Shown here piece by piece: positions 35,948 to 44,704 of a stretch of 64,000 nucleotides of DNA; within the stretch, counting starts at the first letter, position 1; each line of letters opens with the position of its first letter. The notes below the pieces were generated by a model. It was not told where the DNA came from and did not search any database. It saw nothing but the letters and a program-made list of their open reading frames with translations. The DNA lies in the NCBI GenBank assembly GCA_050313895.1, contig JBNPMI010000010.1, one strand, 5' to 3'. The position numbers and the translations under genes are program-made. This DNA is from JALFST01 sp022779285 (GTDB taxonomy: Bacteria; Bacillota; Clostridia; Tissierellales; Peptoniphilaceae).

Positions 35948-37488
35948 CCGATCGCTCCTTTCAGCTCGAGGCTGATCAGATTATTCATCTCTACAGCATA
36001 TTCCATGGGAAGCTCCTTGGCGATCGGCTCGGCAAAGCCGCGGACAATCATCGCCTTGGCCTCATCCTCCGGAACGCCTCTTGTCATCAGATAAAAGATC
36101 GCCTCTTCATCGATTCTGCCGATCTTGGCTTCATGTCCCATATCCACTTCCTCATTGGCAATGCGAATTGTGGGAATCGTATCGGAGCGGCTTTCCGGAT
36201 CCAGCATCAGCGACTCACACGAGACGGCGGATTTTGCGCCCCTGGCATCGGGACCGATATCTACCGTTCCGCGGTAGATCGCAACGCCGCCCGATTTGGA
36301 AATGGACTTGGAATTGATCGTCGAATAGGTGTCGGGAGCAATGTGAATCACCTGGGCGCCGGTATCCAGATACTGACCCTTTCCTGCAAAGGTGATGCCC
36401 GTAAATTCCGAACGCGCACCCTCTCCTGCCAGAACACTGGTAGGATAGAGCATGGAAACGGCTGACCCGAAGGATCCGGATACCCATTCGATGCGTCCGC
36501 CCGCCTCCACACGCGCCCGCTTGGTGTTGAGGTTATACATATTTCTGGACCAGTTTTCAATGGTGGAATAGCGCAGATGCGCATTCTCACCGACAAAAAG
36601 CTCTACTGCGCCTGCATGCAGATTCAGCGTATTGTATTTCGGCGCGGAGCATCCCTCGATAAAATGAACCGATCCGCCCTCTTCTACAACGATGAGCGTA
36701 TGCTCAAATTGACCGGCTCCCGGCGCATTGAGCCGGAAATAGCTTTGAAGCGGAATATCCACCTGCACGCCCGCAGGAACGTAAACAAAAGAGCCTCCTG
36801 ACCAGACAGCATAGTGCAGAGCCGCATAGCGATGCAGCCTCGGCGTGATGAGATGTCCAAAATGCTCCTTGACAATTTCCGGATATTCCCGGACGGCCGA
36901 CTCAAAATCCGTATAGACAACTCCCTGCTCCAAAAGATAGTCTTTCATATTATGATAGACCACCTCCGAATCATATTGCGCGCCAACACCGGCAAGCTGC
37001 TCCAGTTCCGCCTCCGGAATGCCCAGTTTGGTAAATGTGTCGCGAATCTCATCCGGCACATTTTGCCAATCACGCGCCATCTGCGCCTTCGGACGGATAT
37101 AGGTGGAAATTCGATTCATATCCACCGGACTCAGATCGGGACCCCAATTGGGATTGCTGCTCTCGTTGAAAATGCGCAGCGCCTGCAGACGCTTTTCCAG
37201 CATCCACTCCGGCTCATTTTTCTCAGCGGAAATCTCTCGCACAATCTCCTCGTTGAGGCCGTTTTCCGCCTTGAAATCATATTCAAATGTATTTTTCAGA
37301 TCATATACCCCTCGCGGAAGCTCTTCAACATCTGACTTTTCAACCGTGCGCAATGCGGCTCTGTGAAGTCTCTCTTCCCGATCTCTGCGTCGCCATTGAA
37401 TCCGTTCCTCGATTTGACGCTGCGATCGTATGGCCTGCGGCTCTGCTCTCAGGGAATCATCGATCTCGTTTGACAGATTGTTTTTCAT
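35944..37488 (-). CDS. sufB: SufB component of the Fe-S scaffold complex
   Basis: Main scaffold subunit on which nascent Fe-S clusters form. 514 residues with the conserved YVPAGVQVDIPLQSYFR region, the IEGCSAPKY segment, and the C-terminal LMTRGVPEDEAKAMIV tail. The start at 37488 overlaps the sufC stop as ATGA; an upstream in-frame start would extend into sufC. The N-terminal region is slightly longer and more charged than usual. Confidence 0.96.
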   Translation of the reverse strand: MKNNLSNEIDDSLRAEPQAIRSQRQIEERIQWRRRDREERLHRAALRTVEKSDVEELPRGVYDLKNTFEYDFKAENGLNEEIVREISAEKNEPEWMLEKRLQALRIFNESSNPNWGPDLSPVDMNRISTYIRPKAQMARDWQNVPDEIRDTFTKLGIPEAELEQLAGVGAQYDSEVVYHNMKDYLLEQGVVYTDFESAVREYPEIVKEHFGHLITPRLHRYAALHYAVWSGGSFVYVPAGVQVDIPLQSYFRLNAPGAGQFEHTLIVVEEGGSVHFIEGCSAPKYNTLNLHAGAVELFVGENAHLRYSTIENWSRNMYNLNTKRARVEAGGRIEWVSGSFGSAVSMLYPTSVLAGEGARSEFTGITFAGKGQYLDTGAQVIHIAPDTYSTINSKSISKSGGVAIYRGTVDIGPDARGAKSAVSCESLMLDPESRSDTIPTIRIANEEVDMGHEAKIGRIDEEAIFYLMTRGVPEDEAKAMIVRGFAEPIAKELPMEYAVEMNNLISLELKGAIG

Positions 37489-38240
37489 GCTTCCACCGTC
37501 ATTTCCCGGCGGATCCATTCATATCCGTTCTGCTGGATTTTCTCCACCAGCTCCGGTCCGCCCTCTTTCACGATTTTACCGTCGATCACAACGTGCACAA
37601 ATTGCGGCTTGAGATATTCCAAAATTGCCGAAATATGCGTGATAATCAGACAGGATTTGGTATCATCCAGAAAATCCGCCACACCGCGTGATACGACACG
37701 CACCGCGTCCACATCAAGCCCCGAGTCGGTCTCATCTAAAAGCACCAGCTTCGGATTGAGGGTTTGCAGCTGTAAAATTTCCGTTTTCTTCTTTTCTCCA
37801 CCGGAAAAGCCCACATTGAGATAGCGGTCGCCATAAGAAGGATCCATGTCCAGACCTTCCATCTTTTTTGCCAGCTCCCTCTTGAATTTCAGAACCGAGG
37901 GATTTCTTCCCTCCTTTTGCGCAACCGCCGTGCGGAGGAAATCATCCACGGTCACGCCCGGCACCTCCTGCGGCGTCTGAAAGCTCAAAAAAATTCCCTT
38001 TCTCGCCCGTTCATCGGTGGTGTTCTGCAGGATGCTTTCTCCCTCAAAAAGAATATCCCCGGAAAGAACCTCGTATTTCGGATGCGCCAAAATCGCATTG
38101 GCCAGAGTGGATTTTCCCGCGCCGTTCGGCCCCATCAGGACATGAATTTCCCCGGGATGAATGGTCAGATTCACCCCTTTGAGTATCTCCTTATTGTCGA
38201 CTCCCACGTGAAGATCACGTACTTCCAATAATTGATCCAT
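37485..38240 (-). CDS. sufC: SufC ATPase of the Fe-S scaffold complex
   Basis: ABC-type ATPase that powers SufBCD. 251 residues: Walker A GPNGAGKST, Q-loop FQTPQEVPGVTV, signature FSGGEKKKTEILQ, Walker B LVLLDETDSGLD. First gene of sufCBDSU, with a GGGAGG ribosome-binding site and a promoter region rich in repeats just upstream. Confidence 0.97.
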   Translation of the reverse strand: MDQLLEVRDLHVGVDNKEILKGVNLTIHPGEIHVLMGPNGAGKSTLANAILAHPKYEVLSGDILFEGESILQNTTDERARKGIFLSFQTPQEVPGVTVDDFLRTAVAQKEGRNPSVLKFKRELAKKMEGLDMDPSYGDRYLNVGFSGGEKKKTEILQLQTLNPKLVLLDETDSGLDVDAVRVVSRGVADFLDDTKSCLIITHISAILEYLKPQFVHVVIDGKIVKEGGPELVEKIQQNGYEWIRREMTVEA

Positions 38241-38253
38241 ATCTACCTCCCAA

Positions 38254-38295
38254 CCGGATATTCCGGATGATTCTAAAGTATTCTAAAGCATTATA
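38254..38295 (-). promoter_or_regulatory. suf promoter with palindrome and tandem repeats
   Basis: On the minus strand a perfect TATAAT (38290-38295) has a TTGGTT at 18 bases, followed immediately by two direct copies of CTTTAGAAT (10-bp period, 38270-38288), then the palindrome CCGGATATTCCGG (38254-38266) before the sufC ribosome-binding site. Repeats right at the transcription start suggest a repressor operator; no regulator identity can be given. The rest of the 204-bp gap to feoB shows no gene. Confidence 0.6.
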
Positions 38296-38444
38296 CCCTG
38301 ATATGCCCGAATGAACCAAACGACAAATGGAAAGGCCCCCGTCCCTTGTACGGCAAACTGAGGAGGAATGCCGGGGATATGGAGACCTTTCCTGTGTAAA
38401 GATGGAGTATATGGTGATGGCAGCTTCAGCGGCCATCCTTTATA

Positions 38445-40853
38445 TTAAGCGGTTGCCCGCTGAAGCTCATGTTTTCTTGGATTCGGACGGAAAAGCTGGA
38501 AGAGAATGAGCGCCGCCGCAATTGCCGCGACTGTAAATCCTACCGGCTGTAATTGTCCCGAAATCGCCATGCCGAACTGATAGATCATCAGTGCAACGAC
38601 ATATGCGTATCCGAATTGGAAGCCGATTGCCAGCGCTGTCCATTTCCGTGAGTTCATCTCGCGTCCGATGGCTCCGCAAGCGGCAAAGCACGGTGCGCAA
38701 AGAAGATTGAAGGCGAGGAAGGAATATCCCGCAAGTGCCGTCAGACTTGTGAAGTCCAGTACACCGAATACGGCAACAACCTCTTCCTTCGCAACCAGGC
38801 CCATAACTGTGGCGATGGTTGCCCGAATATTGCCGAATCCCAAGGGATCAAAGATCCATTTCACGCCGTTTCCGATCGCGCCGAGAAGGCTGTCCTCCAG
38901 CTCCATCGTATGATCAAAGACCAATCCGCTGCTTGTGATCGCAAAAGAGGATGTTGCCCAAATCAGGATGGAGGAGAGTAAAATCACCGTCCCTGCGCGA
39001 GTGATAAAGCTGCTGACTCGCTCCCATACGCTGTTCCAGATGTAGGATGGCTTCGGCAAATGGTAAGCGGGAAGCTCCATGACAAATGGTGCGGGATCTC
39101 CGGCAAAAAGCTTTGTCTTTTTTAACATCAAGCCGACGATAATGATGGAGATGATGCCCAGAAAATATGCGCTGGGACCGACCCACCAGGTTCCGCCGAA
39201 GAGCGCCGTCGCAATCATCGCAATGATCGGGAGCTTGGCACTGCATGGCATCCAGGTTGCCGTCATGATCGTCATGCGGCGGTCATTGACATTTTCGATC
39301 GTACGTGATGCCATGATGCCCGGTACACCGCAGCCTGTGGAAATCAACATTGGAATAAAGGATTTTCCGGAAAGGCCGAAACGGCGGAAGATACGATCCA
39401 GAATAAAGGCGATACGTGCCATATATCCGGATCCTTCCAGGAATGCGAGCAGGATGAATAGCACCGCCATCTGCGGAACATATCCGAGCACCGCTCCGAC
39501 ACCGGCTACGATTCCGTCAAGGATCAGGCTGGAAAGCCAAGGTGACGTATGTATCGCTGTCAACGCCTGATTGAGCAATACGGGGATTCCGGGAACCCAG
39601 ATCCCGTAATTTTCCGTAGCCGGAGCATCCTCCGACTCCAATGCGGGATCCACAATTTCGGAAATCGGAAAACCGGCTTCCTCAATGGAATCCTTGTAGC
39701 TGTCATAGGCTTCCTGGAACTCCTTGAACTCACCTTTTCCTGCCGCCTCAAGCACCTGATCGGCACCGATCGCGCCTGCATCCTTCGCCTTCTGCAGCTC
39801 GGTCATAAGCTCCGGAGTGAGAATGTGCTCGGCAGCATATTCATTCATGTCCTTCGTGTATTCCGAGGTGCCGATTCCGAATAAATGCCATCCGTCTCCG
39901 AAAAGACCGTCATTCGCCCAATCGGTATAGAAGGTACCCACCGTACTGATCGAAATGTAATATACCAAAAACATAATTACTGCAAAAATCGGTAGCGCCA
40001 GAATCGGGTGTGTAACAACACGGTCAATTTTATCGGATACGGTCAAGGCATCTCGGCTCTTCTTGTGAAGCACGCCCTGCGTTCTTTTTGCTATTTCCAG
40101 ATAACGGGCGTTGGCAAGAATGCTTTCCGCATCGTCCTCCAGCTTCTTTTCCACCGGATCCAGGATTTCATCGAGATCCGCAACCTGCCGATCCGATAGC
40201 GAAAGCGACTTCAGCTCTTTCTCATCGCGCTCAAAAAGCTTGATCAGAGACCATCGTCTTGCATGAGAATCCAGTCTGTCGGAAAACCTCCGTTCGATCT
40301 CCTGCAACGCATTTTCTATTTCCTTGTCAAACACAAACGGCTGCGGAGCCTTTGCTCCCACAAGCTTTCTTGCCTCGCTGATCAAACCCTCCAGCCCCTC
40401 CTGATTGCTGGCGGAAATGCCGACGACGGGGCATCCCATCCTTTCGGAAAGCTCATCCTCCCGGATTGTATCCCCGTTTTTGCGTATGACATCCATCATG
40501 TTCAGCGCAATGATAATAGGAATTCCCGTTTCCATGAGCTGAGAGGTCAAATATAAATTTCGTTCCAAATTGGTGGCGTCAACGATGTCGATGATGACAT
40601 CCGGACGCTCTTGAATCAGATAATTTCGTGATACAACCTCCTCCAACGTATAAGGAGAAAGGGAATAGGTTCCCGGAAGATCCACCAGGCGCATATCCGC
40701 ATGCTTGCGGATGATGCCTTCCTTTTTCTCAACCGTAACTCCCGGCCAGTTTCCCACGAATTGATTGGCACCTGTCAGTGCATTGAACAGTGTCGTTTTT
40801 CCGCTGTTGGGGTTCCCCGCCAGCGCATATGTATATTGTTTTGTTTCTGCCAT
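38445..40853 (-). CDS. feoB: ferrous iron transporter FeoB
   Basis: Fe(II) uptake permease with an N-terminal G-protein domain. 802 residues: G1 GNPNSGKTT at about 13-21, G3 DLPGTYSL, G4 NMMD, then a helical domain and a C-terminal multi-helix permease with two Gate motifs (CGVPGIMASRTI and CAACGAIGRE-like). An unusual Glu/Ala-rich soluble loop of about 100 residues follows the first membrane helix, which is longer than in enteric FeoB. It overlaps feoA by one base. Confidence 0.96.
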   Translation of the reverse strand: MAETKQYTYALAGNPNSGKTTLFNALTGANQFVGNWPGVTVEKKEGIIRKHADMRLVDLPGTYSLSPYTLEEVVSRNYLIQERPDVIIDIVDATNLERNLYLTSQLMETGIPIIIALNMMDVIRKNGDTIREDELSERMGCPVVGISASNQEGLEGLISEARKLVGAKAPQPFVFDKEIENALQEIERRFSDRLDSHARRWSLIKLFERDEKELKSLSLSDRQVADLDEILDPVEKKLEDDAESILANARYLEIAKRTQGVLHKKSRDALTVSDKIDRVVTHPILALPIFAVIMFLVYYISISTVGTFYTDWANDGLFGDGWHLFGIGTSEYTKDMNEYAAEHILTPELMTELQKAKDAGAIGADQVLEAAGKGEFKEFQEAYDSYKDSIEEAGFPISEIVDPALESEDAPATENYGIWVPGIPVLLNQALTAIHTSPWLSSLILDGIVAGVGAVLGYVPQMAVLFILLAFLEGSGYMARIAFILDRIFRRFGLSGKSFIPMLISTGCGVPGIMASRTIENVNDRRMTIMTATWMPCSAKLPIIAMIATALFGGTWWVGPSAYFLGIISIIIVGLMLKKTKLFAGDPAPFVMELPAYHLPKPSYIWNSVWERVSSFITRAGTVILLSSILIWATSSFAITSSGLVFDHTMELEDSLLGAIGNGVKWIFDPLGFGNIRATIATVMGLVAKEEVVAVFGVLDFTSLTALAGYSFLAFNLLCAPCFAACGAIGREMNSRKWTALAIGFQFGYAYVVALMIYQFGMAISGQLQPVGFTVAAIAAALILFQLFRPNPRKHELQRATA

Positions 40854-41074
40854 TACTCTACCTCAACCTGCTCTGCATCGGCCTTGCGGATGCTGAGTTC
40901 ATATCCGCGCACCGTAAGCTCGATCGGATCGCCCAAAGGCGCTAATTTTCGTACCCTGACTTCGGTTCCGCGTGTGAGCCCCATGTCCATAATGCGGCGC
41001 TTCACGGCGCCCTCTCCGTGGATGCGTGCAACAACGGCACGCTCTCCGACTGCAATTTGTTTTAATGTTTTCAT
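40853..41074 (-). CDS. feoA: FeoA-domain protein (second in operon)
   Basis: 73-residue SH3-like FeoA protein that aids FeoB. Contains RIMDMGLTRGTEVRV, the family core. Its TAA overlaps the FeoB ATG by one base (TAATG), so translation is coupled. A diverged second FeoA lies directly upstream. Confidence 0.93.
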   Translation of the reverse strand: MKTLKQIAVGERAVVARIHGEGAVKRRIMDMGLTRGTEVRVRKLAPLGDPIELTVRGYELSIRKADAEQVEVE

Positions 41075-41075
41075 G

Positions 41076-41294
41076 CTATACTCCTACATACACATGGCGG
41101 ACAAGCGCTTCACTCAAAGCAATTCTGCTCTCTTTGACCTTGACAATCCGATTGCCGTGCGTGTCCGTCAGGACGGTAACGGCATTGCCCTCGGCAAAGC
41201 CCATCGCATGCAGCTGTTTTTTGATTTCGGCATTGCCGCTGACGCGTTTGACTACCACTCGTTCTCCCGGAGAAATCATTGTTAACGGAATCAT
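41076..41294 (-). CDS. feoA: FeoA-domain protein (first in operon)
   Basis: 72-residue FeoA paralogue with LHAMGFAEGNAVTVL as the core. First gene after the iron-type operators, strong AAGGAGGGG site, and a one-base gap to the second feoA. Two tandem FeoA proteins ahead of FeoB are common in Firmicutes and may form a hetero-assembly. Confidence 0.92.
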   Translation of the reverse strand: MIPLTMISPGERVVVKRVSGNAEIKKQLHAMGFAEGNAVTVLTDTHGNRIVKVKESRIALSEALVRHVYVGV

Positions 41295-41335
41295 GATCCC
41301 CTCCTTGCCCTTTCCTCAAAGGCGTATTCTCCCGC

Positions 41336-41361
41336 CTATAGTTAGCTATTACTAACTATAG
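41336..41361. promoter_or_regulatory. second palindromic operator in the feo leader
   Basis: CTATAGTTAG and CTAACTATAG form a perfect 10-bp inverted repeat with a 6-base centre, in the leader between the promoter-proximal operator and feoA. The TTAG...CTAA core resembles metal-regulator sites; as RNA it would also be a stable hairpin. Confidence 0.6.
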
Positions 41362-41367
41362 GATGCG

Positions 41368-41387
41368 CTGTTAGGTCAACCTAACAG
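41368..41387. promoter_or_regulatory. DtxR/IdeR-type operator at the feo transcription start
   Basis: CTGTTAGGT and ACCTAACAG are perfect 9-bp arms around a 2-base centre. The core TTAGGTCAACCTAA closely resembles the DtxR/IdeR consensus. Located about 12 bases downstream of the -10 element, where a bound Fe(II)-repressor would block transcription. Confidence 0.8.
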
Positions 41388-41398
41388 CTTTTATGGAT

Positions 41399-41427
41399 AT
41401 TGTAGCGTATGATGTTAGCTCTGTCAA
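41399..41427 (-). promoter_or_regulatory. sigma-A promoter of the feo operon
   Basis: Perfect TTGACA, 17-base spacer, TACAAT on the minus strand, giving a leader of about 100 nt that contains both palindromes. Confidence 0.88.
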
Positions 41428-41429
41428 AC

Positions 41430-41954
41430 ATTTTTCAAGGAAATCTTTGCTCTTTTCTTTCCGCCTTGTTGCATATGCTTTTATTCGGCTCCGTTTCCGG
41501 TTTTCCAACTACGCTCGTTTTGATCCTTGTAAATCCTCGGCAGTGCTCCTGATAATAAAGAAATAGCCCGGATTTTCCGGACGCTGTCTGGAAAATCCTG
41601 ACCTTGCTGTGCAAGGGGTTTTCGCATTTCAATCGTTCCTGTTCTTCAATCTTCTTTCCGGCTTGAGCAATCTGCTCACGGCCTTATGGGGAGCACTCTG
41701 AACCCTCGCCTCGGTTCAGATTTTCCCATAAGAAAAGCCGTAACCTGATTTTCTTCCTGTTACGGAATCAAGTCGGTTCACAGTTTTTTATGGTTGGGCT
41801 TAATGATTCTTTTGAGTCTTATTAGATGTGCGGTTGTTTTCGAATATTATTCCTCTTTCGGATGACTATTGCTCCCAGCATTCGGCTCATAGTTTCCACT
41901 TTCCTCGGCAACTTTCAGCAGCTTTGTAGGCTCCTTAACAAAACTGGTTTCCAC
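41430..41954. other. 525-bp gap with gene remnants, between feo and the restriction gene
   Basis: No intact gene. Just beyond the endonuclease stop, in another frame, the minus strand reads VKEPTKLLKVAEESGNYEP...HPKEE and stops at 41847-41849, which looks like the C-terminal tail of a lost protein. A 60-codon open stretch at 41435-41632 has no ribosome-binding site. The segment is probably decayed accessory DNA tied to the restriction-modification island. Confidence 0.4.
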
Positions 41955-42722
41955 TCACTCACGAATGCTTTTTGAATCATCATATCCGCTATTGAAGCGG
42001 ACAAGTTTATCCCAGTTAATACTTCCATCCGCATCGCAAAAGCTGGTCGTGAATTGCATGACCAATCGATTGCTCGCTTTGTTATAGCTTTCTCTGTATT
42101 TTTCCAGATACTGCTCCGGCTTATTTCCCATGTAATCAATGATTTTCAAATAGAAATTGCTATCTCCAGTCAGCTCAGTCCAAAAATCTTGTCCTGCCAG
42201 TTCCTTATAAATCGTTGGCCGTCCTTTGCCTGTAGAGCGTTTCTTGCCGTAACAGTAACCAATGATAGGCTCGTATATGGCTTTGGCTTGCTGAGCTAAT
42301 TTACGTGCCGCATTAAAGTTCTGCTCTTGTCGTTTCTTGCTATCAGCATTGAAGACAGAAGGGCCACTTTTGACAGCAATAGCATAAATGGTGTTCTCTT
42401 CTTTGTCCTCCACTATAATATCAACGCCTTCCGCTAAGGCTTTATTACCACCGCTGGCAGCAATAGCTATAGGCTCGAAGAAACAGTTGCCAAAGATTGT
42501 TTCCTCACTGCTTGAAACGGTTGCAGACAATACGCTTTCTACAATTTCAGCGGCGTTTTGAATTGCCTTCGCCCTATATAAATATGGGTTCTTCCGTTTC
42601 ATGATGTCTTTAATGTTGATCTTATCGATCTTTGCAAGAAGAGAATTGTAAAAGTTCTTTAAGGCAACTGCTATTGCCTCCTCTACTGCTTGTCCATTCA
42701 CTTCGTGTTTATTGATTGTCAT
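41955..42722 (-). CDS. type II restriction endonuclease (PmeII-like)
   Basis: 255-residue protein directly after the cytosine methyltransferase. The stretch KRKNPYLYRAKAIQNAAEIVESVL and EETIFGNCFFEPIAIA is what I remember of the PmeII-family endonucleases (cited here as separate shorter pieces KRKNPYLYRAK and EETIFGN). A PD-(D/E)xK-like core may be EGVDIIVED...YAIAVKSG, with D and the V-K pair. Start at ATG 42722 with GAGGT; 8 nt after the methylase stop. AT-rich relative to neighbours. Recognition sequence cannot be read from the protein. Confidence 0.75.
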   Translation of the reverse strand: MTINKHEVNGQAVEEAIAVALKNFYNSLLAKIDKINIKDIMKRKNPYLYRAKAIQNAAEIVESVLSATVSSSEETIFGNCFFEPIAIAASGGNKALAEGVDIIVEDKEENTIYAIAVKSGPSVFNADSKKRQEQNFNAARKLAQQAKAIYEPIIGYCYGKKRSTGKGRPTIYKELAGQDFWTELTGDSNFYLKIIDYMGNKPEQYLEKYRESYNKASNRLVMQFTTSFCDADGSINWDKLVRFNSGYDDSKSIRE

Positions 42723-42730
42723 TCCATACC

Positions 42731-43828
42731 TCAATTAAGATATATGTTGTTATGCGCCGATGTGCCTCGAGTACGTTTTGTATTGATAATTGAATGTCCA
42801 GTAGCCGTAGCAACAAGTGCTTTCCCGACTTCTTCTGCAAGACCAACGGGAACCGCATTACCTATCTGCTTATATTGATTTGCAATGGTGCCAGATATTT
42901 TCCAGTTTTCTGGAAATTGCTGAATCCTTGCATATTCCTTGACAGAAAGCGGTCTGTTTTTTGTCGGGTGGCACATCATTGTTGCCTTTTGAACAGGAGA
43001 TGTAACTACCGTGGGAGACGGCTGAGAATAAGATAGTCTTCGATAGAAACCAACTTTGCCGCCCCCGCTTTTCCAGGCTCCACCCATTGCTTCCGGTTGT
43101 AATTCTTTAGGAATGTCTCTCCAATTTCCTCCTTCCGGAACCATCCGTAAAAATCTAAGACGATCTTCAGAAAAATGCGTGCATTCGCCTGGGTCATCTT
43201 CAAGATCTTTGATTGTTTCTCCAAGGGTTACCCACTGCATTTCCTGTAATTGATGCCTCTGAAAGTGCGTAGGAACTGGTAGAAAAATATCCTCATTATC
43301 ACGGCTGCCAAGGATAATCAGACGCTCTCTGAATTGTGGGACGCCATAATTCACAGCATCCAGAACCCCACATACCGTTTTATATCCGATTCGCTTAAAC
43401 TCAGAAAGGATAATCTCCAGTACGCCACCTGGCTCACCGCCTTTATCAACAGCTATGCTGGTCAATCCCTTGACATTCTCAAATACGAATAAGCGCGGAC
43501 GAGTTTCATCAACCATCCTTACGTAATCCATAAATAACGAACCTCTTGGGTCATTGATGCCAAGCCTCTTTCCAGCGGTAGAAAAAGGTTGACAAGGCGG
43601 ACCGCCGCTTAATAAAAAAGCCTCTCCTTTTTTTAGACCAGATTTTTCAAGAATAACTGAGGATTCAATATTCCTAATGTCTCCAGTCATAGCGGGCTTA
43701 CCGTTTTTTAGCATAGTTTCATAGCAAGACGCATCAAAATCCTGACATAGCTTGATGTCGATTCCTGCCTTTTCAAGTCCTAAATCCAGGCCCATAGCGC
43801 CTGAAAATAAAGAAATAGATTCGTACAT
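42731..43828 (-). CDS. DNA (cytosine-5) methyltransferase of a type II R-M system
   Basis: 365-residue C5 methyltransferase that protects host sites from the adjacent endonuclease. Motif I SLFSGAMGLDLGLEKAG, catalytic motif IV GGPPCQPFS, motif VI FENVKG, motif VIII QFRERLIILG, and the C-terminal motifs IX/X (QYKQIGNAVP) are all in order; the target-recognition region lies at about 190-280. Start at 43828 after GGAAAGG. Its own promoter and leader are just upstream, so methylase is made before endonuclease. Confidence 0.95.
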   Translation of the reverse strand: MYESISLFSGAMGLDLGLEKAGIDIKLCQDFDASCYETMLKNGKPAMTGDIRNIESSVILEKSGLKKGEAFLLSGGPPCQPFSTAGKRLGINDPRGSLFMDYVRMVDETRPRLFVFENVKGLTSIAVDKGGEPGGVLEIILSEFKRIGYKTVCGVLDAVNYGVPQFRERLIILGSRDNEDIFLPVPTHFQRHQLQEMQWVTLGETIKDLEDDPGECTHFSEDRLRFLRMVPEGGNWRDIPKELQPEAMGGAWKSGGGKVGFYRRLSYSQPSPTVVTSPVQKATMMCHPTKNRPLSVKEYARIQQFPENWKISGTIANQYKQIGNAVPVGLAEEVGKALVATATGHSIINTKRTRGTSAHNNIYLN

Positions 43829-43863
43829 TACCTTTCCTTCTATCACAATGTGCCGTTTTTATG

Positions 43864-43872
43864 ATTATATCA
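43864..43872 (-). promoter_or_regulatory. extended -10 promoter of the R-M operon
   Basis: TGATATAAT (TGn plus perfect TATAAT) 36 bp upstream of the methyltransferase start on the minus strand; no good -35 at 17 bases. Confidence 0.65.
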
Positions 43873-43888
43873 TAGGCCACGTTCTTTT

Positions 43889-43991
43889 GATAGTCCCTAA
43901 AAGCAATAAATTAGAATAATCATCTTAAAACGCCTATATTCAGGCATTTTTTAAAATAGTCCTTTTCATAATTTTTAGATAGTCCCTTTTC
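43889..43991. repeat. three spaced copies of an AGTCC-core repeat upstream of the R-M operon
   Basis: GATAGTCCC at 43889-43897, AATAGTCCTTTTC at 43955-43967 and GATAGTCCCTTTTC at 43978-43991, all in the same orientation in very AT-rich DNA directly upstream of the methyltransferase promoter. They may be regulator-binding iterons; no controller (C) protein gene is present in the window. The 44000-44090 stretch shows nothing recognisable. Confidence 0.5.
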
Positions 43992-44091
43992 GAAATAACT
44001 ATATCTACCAGCTTCCTAATGGCCACATTCTCCATTCACTGAGTGGAAAATCTGAAGACGTTGCGCCACTGCCGGCAATGCGATTGTGCAA

Positions 44092-44563
44092 TCACTGACT
44101 GCACAATTCATCCGGACTGAACTGTCCGATCAAATTAAAGTAGATGTCGATCTGCTGTTTGCGTCCTTTGCCTCTGGGCTTTCCGGTGCGATTGTGACGG
44201 TCGTTCTCCGGATGATGTTTGGTTTCATAGGCCGCAGGGATCGGAGCATGATCGGCCGTCAGAATCTCGGCAATCTGCGTCACGCCGTAGCCGTCTATGA
44301 GCAGCTGAAAGATACACCGAACGACCTTGACCGCTTTTTGTCCACAAGGAGCTGTTGTTTATTTTTTTCTGGTTCCGGTAGTACCGTAGGGCACACTTGG
44401 CGATACCCGTTTGCCGGCCTCCATGCGGAAGCGAAGGATCGCCTGAATCCTTCCCGGACGTATCGCGATCATAGCACTCGTTCATGATGTTCAGGAAAGG
44501 AATCAAGCCGCTTTCCTGTTTGTTAGTGCTGTCAATGCCGTTGTTGATGGTGATGATTCGCAT
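44092..44563 (-). pseudogene. decayed large serine recombinase
   Basis: Remnant of a transposon/phage-type large serine recombinase. The readable pieces are RIITINNGIDSTNKQESGL + IPFLNIMNECYDRDTS (first frame), then after a frameshift IQAILRFRMEAGKRVSPSVPYG, an in-frame TAA, then KAVKVVRCIFQLLIDGYGVTQ...PIPAAYETKH, and a C-terminal RKQQIDIYFN tail, all typical of the recombinase family in order. The N-terminal catalytic domain with the active serine is missing, and the sequence between KHHPEN and GKGRKQQ appears shortened by deletion. It marks an old mobile element next to the R-M genes. Confidence 0.85.
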
Positions 44564-44664
44564 TTGGCGATCCGGTTTTTCTCGGATTTTGCTCTGTCCT
44601 TATGATACGAACCCGTTCGGCTCCGTTTCCGAAAACCGCTATCACGAGCAGCGGAATTGCAAAG

Positions 44665-44704
44665 GAAAAAACTCCCGAAAGCCGGAAAATCCGGCCCTCG
44701 GGAG
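44665..44704 (-). terminator. Rho-independent terminator
   Basis: Nested stem: CTCCCGA/TCGGGAG outside and GCCGG/CCGGC inside, followed on the minus strand by TTTTTT. It likely ends the transcript of the broken membrane-protein gene. A second inverted repeat (AGCAGCAGG / CCTGCTGCT at 44713-44762) lies just upstream. Confidence 0.85.

Noticed and set aside
41435..41632. 65-codon minus-strand frame upstream of feo
   Set aside because: No ribosome-binding site, no recognisable domain, overlaps the feo promoter-proximal region; treated as decayed DNA.
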